A DNA stretch of 64,000 bases, from positions 3,618,001 to 3,682,000 of the forward strand of contig CM069601.1 in NCBI GenBank assembly GCA_035771175.1. Direction: 5' to 3'. The notes under the pieces were generated by a model. It did no database searches. It saw nothing but the letters and a program-made list of their open reading frames with translations, and was not told the origin of the DNA. This DNA is from Paratinospora sagittata (taxonomy: Eukaryota > Streptophyta > Magnoliopsida > Ranunculales > Menispermaceae). The translations under genes and the position numbers were made by a program. Below, piece by piece: positions 54,161 through 64,000 of the stretch. The first letter of the stretch is position 1; every line of letters starts with the position of its first letter.

Positions 54161-54456
54161 TGATATACATAGTTAGATCTTTATCTTACAATTATAACTT
54201 TTAAGTTAAGCGGTTTCTAATATGATATCAGAACAATTTTATTTTAGAGGTATCGTGTTCAAACCTCTTTGTAAACATATTTGTTTGTTTGTCTCATTTA
54301 TTAGTCATATCTTTCTTTTTCACTATAAATCAAGTTCACCTAATATCTGTCTATTTTAGCTTAATATACATAGTTAGACTCTTATTTTATTTTATTTTAT
54401 ATTAATTAAATTTTTATCTGATAATTATAGCTTTTGAGTTAGAGTGATTTTTAACA
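54161..54456 (+). mobile_element. Decayed TRIM retroelement
   Basis: An LTR-like unit at 54161-54222 (tgatatacatagttag ... ttataacttttaagttaagc ... tttctaata) is followed by tgatatcagaac (54223-54234), a mutated methionine tRNA primer site. A second unit (54361-54456) has the same words plus an AT-rich insertion and ends tttttaaca. The LTR tail matches that of the TRIM at 6018-6453 (tatagcttttgggttgagtgg on its minus strand), so both belong to one lineage. Confidence 0.6.
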
Positions 54457-54459
54457 CAT

Positions 54460-57400
54460 ACAAACAATTTCTAGCTAGATTTATTTGAGAAGATTGATTA
54501 TATATGTTCTTGGTTGTTTGTTTAATTAGTTTTCTTTTAATTATATGTCACTTATGTTGTACGGCTCTCATCTCCAGATTTTATTAATATTAAGTAACAT
54601 ATATCTCAAGTTAATTAACTTTTAAGTGTATATATATATTTTCAATCCCACAAAAAGAAAGCTCGCCTTGCTTTTGCAACTTTGAATCTTCTTTTGCAAA
54701 AGAAGTTTACTTTTGTAACTAAATTAACCCTGACAAGACCCCACTAAGTCGAAAAAGCCTAGAAATTAAGATAAAAGGAATATCTACTCTTAGCTTTGCA
54801 ACGTACGCTGCTTGAAGGTTAAAAATAAGGAAAATGCTAATATGATCGTAAAAAAATATAATTATAATATAATTATATATTTTTGTTTATTAAATTATTT
54901 ATTATATTTCTTCTTAAGATTTATAAATTATACATATTCAATACATACAGGTGAGATTCTCGTCTTCTACACCTTTTTTAATTACAATCCATTGATGCCT
55001 GTTTTTAATTATTATTAATTATTTTTTTTAATTTTCTGTCGATTTTTTATATTTCTCGTCTTCTGTTCTGAAATTCTTGCTTTTACCATTCAATTCTATT
55101 AGCAGGTGAAGACAATTCCAAAATGAAAGAAAAGGATGGAGTTTTTGAAAAAAATTAATTTCCTTTACAATTAATTAAACGCCTAATCTTTCTTTTATGT
55201 CATCTCTCATATGTCAAGTAATAAATATTTTTATAAGAATAATGCTAATACAATTGGGATGTTGTACTTTAGAGAAAATTGTAACATCTGATCATTTTTG
55301 AATTGCATCAAATCATACATATATTATTAGATGATCATGATAATGAATAATATCACAATATTTTATAATTTCTGTTTGTTTGATTCCTTAATTTAATATA
55401 AATTTTTTAAAAAAATCACCTTTTATATGTGTGTGTGGGTGTAGCTCCAAATTGCTATTTTGTCTTTAATGCTTACATTAATTGTATATTAAGTAATTAA
55501 AAGGCTCGAAATGCCATGAGATTCCTAAACACTTGAACTTGTGAAAACCAAGCTTTTGTTTTCTACCATATATACTGTTTCCAAGTTTTCTAAGCACGAA
55601 GAGATTGTAACCTTAATTAATTGCTAACATCGGAGCTGATAAGTTTCGCGTAGATTACATATGACCATCAACTAGCAATAGGCTGGCACACGTGAGTCTC
55701 ACACATGTTTGACTGAATAGTCAAAACACACGTTGACCAACTTATGAAGAAGACCTCGTGAAGACTAGCTAGTCTTCTTCTTCTTAATTACAAAGCATAT
55801 AATTAATTAAGGGATTCGCCATTAATGCCGTAATCGAAATGTCATTTTCATCTTCTTATAATATTACAAGGCGGCGGCAGAGCTCTTAAATGTAAGCTCT
55901 GAAATAACTGCAGAAATTGCAGGTTCTCAGCTGCTCAGCAGAGTCCCATCTGTCACTAAAGTAAAGACTCATTACATGGTACGTATGTACGTAAGTGACC
56001 GTCTCTTTAAGTGTGTCTCACTACTATTATGAAGCTGCTCCTCCCTCCGTAGTCCGTATCCTCTGGATACTGTGCTCCATGATTCTAAAAAGAATAATAT
56101 AAAATAAAATTATATAAATTAATTTGAATAATTCTAAATATGTACCAACCAATGCAATAAGGAGATAACAAGAGTCTTAATACGATTGGCTTTTTTTGCG
56201 TTACGTGGGTCTTAATCTGTAAAAGGATTGTATTTAAAGCTAGGGGCTCCCAGAAACTTGAGCTAGCTGACATTGTATATTAATTATTCTTAGTTAATTG
56301 GGCTTTAGATCATATCTTTCTTTTTCATTGAGTACGACCTAAGTGCTGCAACTTTAGCTAATTAATCAATTAAAAACACACACGCTCTCACTTTTAAAAC
56401 TTCTTCCATTGTTAATTTGAGACTTAATTAATCAAGTGGGTGCTTATTAATATTATTATATTCTTACTTTTGATGTCTCTATAATTTTATTTTTGTTAAA
56501 ACAATTGCACTTGTTGCTCATCATGCATTTCATCATCTCATCTTAAAATTAATTAACTTAGTTCTTAAGTTAACTTAATTTCTAATTATATCAAGAACTT
56601 GAAAAATAAAAATACAACTTCAAAGCTTTTCTTATTAAGTAATTTTTCTTTTTCTTTTTTTTTTGGAGGTCAGCGGTATTAAGGGCTTACTTCCCTATTA
56701 TGAACGATCACAAACACTCAAAAGACATATTTTAAACTTGAGACTTTCAGGATAAATGTGTTTGCTCATAATTATTTAAAGACTTAAAAACCTCAAAATG
56801 TCCCAATCTATAGACATATGTGAATATTTTTCTGCATCCTACTATATATCTGATATATATATATATTATTTTACTTCAATTCTAAGTTCTTTTAACTTGT
56901 AATTAGTGACAACCCTTGGTTGAGTTATATATATATATATATATCTTTAGCTCAATCTTTTGATAAATGAAAGGAATCCTAAGCTAGCCTTGTACTGAAA
57001 GGATTAAAACAAGATCCCACCTGTGGAGTTACTGCATGTAGGCTACATCCATCGTACAAAGATCAGACAAAGATCAGCCAAAGCTAGCTCAGATTCGATC
57101 TCATCCTTGTGATTTTGTCGGTTTTTGACGTAGGGATATAAGTGGTGACAAAGAAAATCAGAAATATTGGTGGCTTATTATATATGAAATTTAGGGCTTC
57201 GTCCCATCTCCCTTTTCCTCTAACAAGACCAGACCCACATTGGAACAAAGCAAAGACAAATCATTTACGTTTCCCTTTATTTGTCTATTCATGCACTTCT
57301 TTTGTCTATCTTGCACTACTTCTATACTCTCTCCAGAAAATTTCAACGTGCTCCATATTTTTAATGTTCTGAAATTATACTTTATTTTTTTTTATAATAT

Positions 57401-60400
57401 TTACATACTTATAAATCTCTTTATTCTTATAATACTATAAAAATTAATACATGTCTATCGGGAGGACATGAAGCGTCTTGACTATATATATAATATAGTT
57501 GTGGAATATGTCTCCCACCCGTGACCCTTCCCAATATCCACTAGTTCATATTCGATACATAATTGAGTCAACTTTGCATGACTCGGTCAATTTAAATTAT
57601 TAGTCAAGTCTTCATCATAGGCCATGAGATAAACATAGTCTTAATAACTTTCATTTATATGTAATATTTATTAACTATCTGAAAATTTATTATTTTAATA
57701 TTATCTATTTTCTTTAGATATATTTTTTTAACTACTTCTCTTCTTTTTAATGCCCTCAATTACTTTGTTGCTCTTTCTCCAATTATAATTTTTTTTCCCA
57801 AAACAAAAATTATTTTATCTTCAAATTATATTAGATAATTCCAATTGCATCTATTACATAACTAAATATATATATATATATATTGTTATAAGAAAATCTA
57901 ATAAGTTTTTCATTGTAAATCTAAATAGATGGTAAAAAATATTTATGATGAACATGAATGAATAATGTATAACAGTAATTTTTTTAGCAATTATTTTTAT
58001 TCTTCCAAAATTACTTCACAAGCTTCTTTTTTTTTTTTTTTAAGAATTGTTTTATGAAAGTTGAATACATGTAAAACACACAAATATATATATTTTTAAA
58101 AAATTATTATTTTTTGTTTATATATTATACAATGGATTGCAATGGAAACTTCATGAAGTAAGGTATAATACGTACCTGCCTCAGTTCTTACCATACGAAT
58201 AGATACAGTACTATTACTGTCATCATGTAAGAGATAAATGCAGCTGGAACTTGGAAGAGCGTACCCTCGTCAACCATGTGTTCGTAGTTGTATTTTAATT
58301 AATATTTAATTTATGAGAATTTATTTGGCTCTTGTGCATGAAATTGCAGTACAACAGATCTGATTAACTTTTATAGTCAATTGAGTACTCAAGAATATTG
58401 ATCGGTTTTTCTCGTGAGACCCAAATGCCAACTGATCAGCGCCCAGTACTGTTGTCTGCCAAATTGATTAATTTCTATATATCCTAATTACATCTTAGAG
58501 TATTAAGTCATTAATCCGATTCATTAATTTTTTAAGTACCCATTAAGGTTATTGGATCCCCAAGAATCTTAAAAATTAAAGTAATTAATGGGAGTGGTTT
58601 AAGTACGGTTAGCAATACAAAAATTGAAAGTAATTTCAGTTACATTTCGTTCGTGATTCAAATATAATTTTCGGTAGGGTTTACAACGAATTTTCTGAGG
58701 GGCAACTGGGATCTTGTACAACTCGAGGAGATATGATTAGTGTACATATTTTTGGCACCAATTTTTAGTGCACAATTACTCGTAGTGTATATTAGATAAA
58801 CTTGAATCACATTTTTGCTCAAGTGTGATATGCTCAGACACTAATATATTTAATGGATTTTTTTATTAAAAATGAGTGCTAAAAATATATACAAGTATTA
58901 CTAAGAAAATTGATAATAGCAAAGCACGCATAGATAAACAAGTAATTGATTTGCACTGTAAAATACCTTAAAATTACATATATTTAATGAAAATAAACAT
59001 ATATAATTGCAATGCAGTTACAGTTAAATTAGCATTTTTTATAAATAAATTAAGAATCTTATTGTGCAAGAAATAATACTCTACTAACTCGAGTTATGAC
59101 TATTAGTAAGAGATATATTCCAATCAAGATATGATAAAGTGGAAGAGACATTTCCAATCTTTCTTTTGCAAAAGTATTACTTACACGTACTTTTTTAATT
59201 AGTTAATTAGAAAAAGATCCCACTAAAGCCTTACTTCAAACTTCCGAGACAAAGGAACCTACTACTACTACTACTACTGCTGCTACTCCATGCAAGCCTT
59301 ATAAGTTACAACAACACTAAAAGCAATTAAATAAATAAAAATAATAAAAGAAAGATACCCAACACTTATATTAATTAATTTGAGTTTCACAAGTGGGTTT
59401 AGCTCTATATAGGCTTTTTCCGTTAGGTTAGGTTTTTAATGGACTAGCTTTGTTAACAATAATTAATTATTTATTTATTTTATAGCTTTATAACAATAGT
59501 ACTGTTAATTAATTAAGTAAAGGGAAAATGCCCTGATTCAGTCAAATCGAACTAACCCTAAATGGAAACAAGCAAGGGCAGCAGTGAGACTGTACCGAGC
59601 CATGTGTTAGAGCTTTGTGTTGTGTTCAATGGATAAAAGAAATCAAGCATAGAAGTAGCTACTAGCTAGTGTTGGGTGGCTTCTTTTTAGGTTATTGTTT
59701 TTGAGAGATAGGGTGGCAATTAGCAGTAGGACCCATTTAGAAATGAGAGGAAAATTCTTGTGGAGTGGTGGTTCTGAGAAACGAAGATCATCACGGCTGA
59801 TATCAGGTTAATTTGCATCTCATACTGATTTTGTCGGTTTTAGCAGCTGGAATATCTGACAGAAGAGAATCAGAAAGTCTTGCAGGCAAATTTGGAACCA
59901 CTGGCCCCACCCTCTACAATTGTGCCAAGTGGCTTCAAGAAGATGATGGTAATTATTAATATTATAAAGCAAGATTTTCTTTTATATATTAAGGTTTAAT
60001 TTCTCTTTTATTTATTTTTAATCACAAGTAATCATATATACTTCAAAATATATAGTCAATGATGAAACTGTCTGGTACTAATAATTATGACTTAACATGT
60101 ATATTATAAGATTGGACTATTTTTATTATGCCCAAAAGTGTAACCACACTACTTTTAACATCCCTTCCGCCTCTTTTGCAAATATGTGCATATTATATAA
60201 TTAGAAATATATGTATATATATTTTATAATTTTATTTTGACATTTAAGTTATGTATGAATTGATTTGGGTAAATTAATTGAATCTGTTTACTTGGTTTCA
60301 TACTTCGGCACACTACTTGGTGTGGACTTTATTACATGATATGAGACTTATAGTTTAATATAGACTTTAATTATTTATGTACTTAAAATCTATGCTTAGT

Positions 60401-61991
60401 GGACTTGGAATTGAGTTTAGTATGATATGAAATATACATTTTGTATGAAATTTATACAAGTGATATATGTGATAGGGTTATTAGTGTTAAGTGTTGAATA
60501 CTAGCACATATAACTTGCCTCTCCGAAATTTTGAGAGAGGGGTCGTTACAATCCTTTGAATCAAGTGAAGGACTCGGGCTAATGAGTAAACTCTAGAGTC
60601 CCTCCATCAGGGCTTTAAAAAAAGAAAAGAAAATATAAAACAACACCACGGAATGCAAGTACACTCCTCCAATCAACAAAATGCCAACAAGCTAAACCAA
60701 AGCAGAACTACACACCAACTCACTCCTCCTCTCTAGTATTACCATCTCGATGTCCTTTGGAATTACAACCCATGCCATGCCTAGCTGTGTATCTCTGGAA
60801 CCATTCGCAACTGGTTGTATGTAATTCTCTGCTTCAACTCAACTACGAAGCTGACACCTTCTAATTCCTACGTCCACATCATCATTTCCTCACCCCCCGG
60901 TAATATCTATATATGCCCATGCGCCAGTACTAACATTATTTTGGCTTTTAACTCTGCTTCCTCAACCCGCGAACTCCGATCATGACCCATAACAACACCT
61001 CCAAAATTGTTCACTCAATTTCCCACCTTTAAGTGTGAACTTTTGACTCTCCCTTAATATTTTACTCTGTTTCTGGTTGGTAAGAGAGCTTGTCGCGCGC
61101 GCTCTTTTGTACATGTTCCTTCCTTCTCTTTTTACCTACTCATGTCCGTCCACTGTGGTCCTACGTCCAATCATTCTGTTAAAACAGAAAATTACATGGA
61201 TCCAATTAAAAGTTAACCGGTTTTAGCTTCTTCAAGATTAAGCAACTCACTATTTACATGTAAATCTTGATTATTAAGATACCAGGGCCCATTTTAACGG
61301 GATTTATTAACGAGAAGTTGGCCCGCCATTTGTTGAGTATGAGTCACAAAAGTCTTCAATTTCAGATTTAACTTCATCAAAGCTGTTTACAGCATCTTTA
61401 ATGAAAAACTAGATTATATTTTTTTTTAAAAATGTTATATCATCAATGTCAAGAGACTTATTTCTTACATAACATAAAATTAAATTTCATAAACAATTAA
61501 ATTAAAAAATAATCTCTAATACTTTCATAAATTATAAACATTTTGATGAGGTATTAATTTTTAATTTTTTTTTTAATGATATAGTTATAATAATTTAATA
61601 AGTCAGCAATAATTAACTGTCCAACAAATCGTTTAACAAATCGTCTAAAAATAAACGATTATGTTAACTTTTTTTTTTTTTATTGTTAAATATTTATTTA
61701 TCTTATGTGATAAATAATTTTTTTATAATTCACATTTACATTAAAAATACTCTTATATCCCTATGCAAAAACTTAAATAAAGACGAAGATTTATGTAATT
61801 TAAACATGAGGCTTAGTTGGGTGGAGTTAAAATTTTAACATGAGATGCTAATTGCGGAGAGATGGGAGGAGAAACTCGAGGGAAAATTAAATATTTTGAA
61901 AAAAAAAACTAATTAATTTTTATTTGGATATTTTTGATAACAGGGGGATTTTTTAAACTAAAAAAAAAAGGACAAAATTAACGCCCGTTAG
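54460..61991. other. Intergenic AT-rich DNA, no gene recognised
   Basis: Scanned on both strands. It holds only A/T-rich sequence, several (TA)n runs (near 56855, 56930, 57870), an 18-bp palindrome at 55760-55777 and a somewhat more GC-balanced stretch at 60630-61060 with no open frame of note. aggggtcgttaca near 60537-60549 looks like an LTR end, but I could not find its start or TSD. No known microRNA sequence was recognised. Confidence 0.5.
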
Positions 61992-63270
61992 CTAGTGAAC
62001 TAACGGACTAACGGCCGGCTGTTTGCAGGGACTTGGAGGATGACTACTTTTCCCTGAAGCAACAAGTCGTTGCACGAACTTCTCGATTCGTTGACCATTA
62101 GTTTCCGTTAGTAACCGCTTCCCGCCAAAGGGCAACGACTCCACTCCTCTTTCATTCAAGACAGCCTCCGTCGACGTCTCCATCTTTTCCGTTAACAATC
62201 CGTTTGCCTGCACCATTAACATCAACCTTCATTAATTATTTTATTACAAGTAAACCAAAACAAAAAAAAATTAATTAATTAAATTGGGTAAAAAAAAAAA
62301 AAGGTTAATTAGATACCTGGATTCTGACGTAATCTGAGGGATTCCAACAGAACGCATTTCCGAGCATTTGATCAACGGTTTCCGAAACGCCGTCTAGAAC
62401 AATATTCACGACTGACGGCGTCGAGCATTCTCCGTTCCGTCGTAGTTCCCGACGAGAAGACCTACTTAACGTTCCGTTACCGAGAGAGAGAACCAGCAAG
62501 TCTTCGATGCCGTTAACCGACGGAAAATCGCGCTTGTTATGCAAGACGTGAGTAATGGCGGCAGCCGTCGGATTGTTCATTACAAGACCTCCGTCGATCG
62601 CGAGGCAAGTGGTTTTTCCGTCGACGGAAGTTAACTGAAACGGTTTGAACAGGTTCGGAGTTGCTGAAGTGGCACGGCAAACCTTCCAAAGCTCGAAATC
62701 GAAGCTCGGACACTCCGAAGCATCAGCTCTGGAGTAAACGAACGGCGCAGAGCTGTTAAGATCGTAACAAGGCACGAGGATCGGCTTACAAGTGTCCTTT
62801 AACGTCAAAACCTTGCCGTCATCTCTCCGTAACACGTCCTTCAAGGTTTTCTCCATGGTTCTCGAAGAAAATCTCTTTTTCTGACGGAGAATCCCAAACT
62901 TCTTGATCTTGAACATCTCCGAGTGTTTCTCCGTCACGAGTCTAACAGCATTTCTCGCGGTGAACATCGGACGGCCGTTTCCGTCATCGGCGGTGAGCAT
63001 TGCAGCGTAAAGAGCGCCAATTCCGGTACCGGCGACAACGTCGAAGAAATCGGCTATTCGAGATTGAGAATCGCCGGTTCTGGCTTGGATCTGGTCCTCC
63101 AGATGAATCAATGCTGATCCAGAGATGAGACCTTGAGTTCCGCCGCCGTCGATGCTGAGAATTCTCGTTTTCTTACCTTCGCAGTGAGAGAGCCATTTCT
63201 GTTCAAGCTTTGAGAAGATCTCCAGCGTTATCTTACTAAACTCCATCTCCGAAAGCGCTTCTCTCTCCAT
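61992..63270 (-). CDS. PLP9: Patatin-like protein, pPLA-III class (PLP9-like), two exons
   Basis: Exon 1 is 63270-62317 (318 codons), the intron is 62316-62208 (109 bp, gtatct...gtgcag), and exon 2 is 62207-61992 with TAG: 389 residues, close to the 384 of Arabidopsis PLP9. Patatin-fold proteins are acyl hydrolases acting on phospholipids and galactolipids. The oxyanion loop DGGGTQG (41-47) is present. The nucleophile-elbow position reads GTGIG (81-85), with glycine where classical patatins have serine, the hallmark of plant pPLA-III. The acidic dyad motif is DGG (226-228). Other conserved blocks are FFDVVAGTGIG, LVPCYDLNSSAPF, WKVCRATSATP and NNPTAAAITHVLHNKRDFP. The C-terminal tail is short, as in PLP9 and unlike PLP6-8. 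The first ATG (63270) has a strong context (AACAATGG); a second in-frame ATG at 63246 aligns with the start seen in Arabidopsis. Family and class are secure; the exact paralogue is very likely. Confidence 0.94.
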
Positions 63271-63515
63271 TGTTGTTGTTGTTGTCGGGGTTTTTTGGTT
63301 ATGAATGTTGAAGTGCGATTAGTAATTATGTGTGTGTGTGTATATATGTGAAGAGCTGCGTCTAATAATGATCTCTGTGGTGTTTCTGAGCTAGAATCCG
63401 TGAAAAAGGAAGGAAAGCTCACGCTTTCTTTCTGAGAATCATTAATGGCGGAAAAATCTCAGTGTCGCTCTCTCTCTCTCTCTCTCTCTGAGTGTGTTTG
63501 TTCTCTCTGGCTTTG
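63271..63515 (-). promoter_or_regulatory. 5' leader of the patatin-like gene
   Basis: Read on the minus strand, it contains a (GA)n tract (63468-63489), a (CA)n/(TA)n stretch (about 63328-63347) and a CAA repeat just before the ATG. The CAA-rich, unstructured end is usual for efficiently translated plant leaders. The length assumes a transcription start about 30 bp after the TATA box. Confidence 0.5.
63468..63489. repeat. (TC/GA)n microsatellite in the leader
   Basis: About eleven uninterrupted TC dinucleotides on the plus strand. GA/CT tracts in plant leaders can bind BPC-type GAGA factors; here that is only inference. Confidence 0.85.
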
Positions 63516-63543
63516 AAGCAATGTCTGAGAGAGCGTTTGGGTC

Positions 63544-63549
63544 TTTATA
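63544..63549 (-). promoter_or_regulatory. TATA box of the patatin-like gene
   Basis: TATAAA on the minus strand (context TGTATAAAGACC), about 275 bp upstream of the first ATG, which gives a leader of about 245 nt. It is the best placed TATA in the upstream region. Confidence 0.5.
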
Positions 63550-64000
63550 CACAAGATTCTGATTCTCTGTTCTCTGAGTTTTAGCTTCGTTTCCTTTCGC
63601 TTTCGCTGTTAGGTTTTTTTATTTATTTTATTTATTTTTAATTCATTAAACTAATTATTTATTTTAATATTTTACAGTTTTACACACTATCACGTATGCT
63701 GGGGCACCTGTAAGGTTCCTTCTGTTGCGCGCACGTGTATCTTGGAGCCGTGTGAATCGGCTTACAGCTCGGCTCGGCTCCTCTCGTGGAGCTGTCTGCT
63801 GGCTCACAATATATGTTAATTAATATGTGGAAAGACGGGATCAAGAATGCACCATAAATTTACATGCTAAATATATTAATGATTTATACATTATATTATG
63901 GGATGAAATACAAAAGTTTATTATGGAAAGAGTAGAAGTCATTTGTCATGGTCTAAAGTCCCCTGACATTTTTATAACATATATCAACTAATATTTGATA
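63550..64000 (-). other. Upstream region of the patatin-like gene
   Basis: Contains AT-rich parts and a GC-richer block (63700-63810) with CACGTG near 63734 and clustered gctcggctc words. No gene or element is recognised before the window ends. Confidence 0.4.

Noticed and set aside
59845..59880. ctgacagaagagaatcag, reminiscent of miR156
   Set aside because: Only the first 12-13 bases fit and no complementary arm for a precursor hairpin was found nearby.
60139..60549. Possible LTR from tgtaaccacac to ggggtcgttaca
   Set aside because: TG...CA ends could be drawn, but the flanking pentamers (aaaag and atcct) do not match and no LTR promoter features were seen.
62923..63117. Plus-strand open frame of 64 codons
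   Set aside because: Shadow of the patatin-like coding exon on the other strand.

Overview
The window is nuclear DNA from a flowering plant, most likely a eudicot. It has AT-rich sequence, spliced genes with GT-AG introns, three genes with clear plant-family identities, and typical plant repeats (Au-type SINEs, TRIMs, Tourist and hAT MITEs, Copia and Gypsy remnants). The species cannot be named from sequence alone. I found no tRNA, rRNA, microRNA precursor or CRISPR array.

Layout. (1) 1-10131, + strand: the 3' seven exons of a glycoside hydrolase family 2 endo-beta-mannosidase; roughly the first 190 residues lie upstream of the window. Its introns hold a SINE, a TRIM cluster and a hairpin MITE. 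(2) 10132-20151: about 10 kb without genes, holding two solo LTRs (one inside a Tourist-like MITE), a second Tourist-like MITE, and a 1.5-kb long-TIR element with an internal 180-bp tandem repeat. (3) 20152-49870, + strand: a complete 23-exon peroxisomal long-chain acyl-CoA synthetase (LACS6 type, 697 codons plus stop) spread over 29.7 kb. Its exons join in frame throughout. Four large introns carry a Copia element with nearly identical LTRs, Gypsy debris, L1-type LINE fragments, MULE-like elements, Au SINEs and a hAT element inside an Au SINE. (4) 49871-61991: 12 kb of very AT-rich intergenic DNA with a hAT MITE, a decayed TRIM and microsatellites, and no gene I can support. (5) 61992-63270, - strand: a two-exon patatin-like gene of the pPLA-III class (closest in design to PLP9/pPLA-III-delta) with a TATA box and a GA-rich leader.

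Two of the three genes act in lipid metabolism (peroxisomal activation of fatty acids for beta-oxidation; an acyl-hydrolase-like protein) and one in N-glycan turnover. Nothing shows that they are co-regulated.

I did not find a convincing undescribed biological system. The points most worth a second look are structural: nested insertions that date one another, a recent but coding-dead Copia element in sense orientation in a working gene, a solo LTR whose empty site survives next door in a duplicated copy, a TRIM with more than two LTRs, and an exon-like duplicate in a mannosidase intron.
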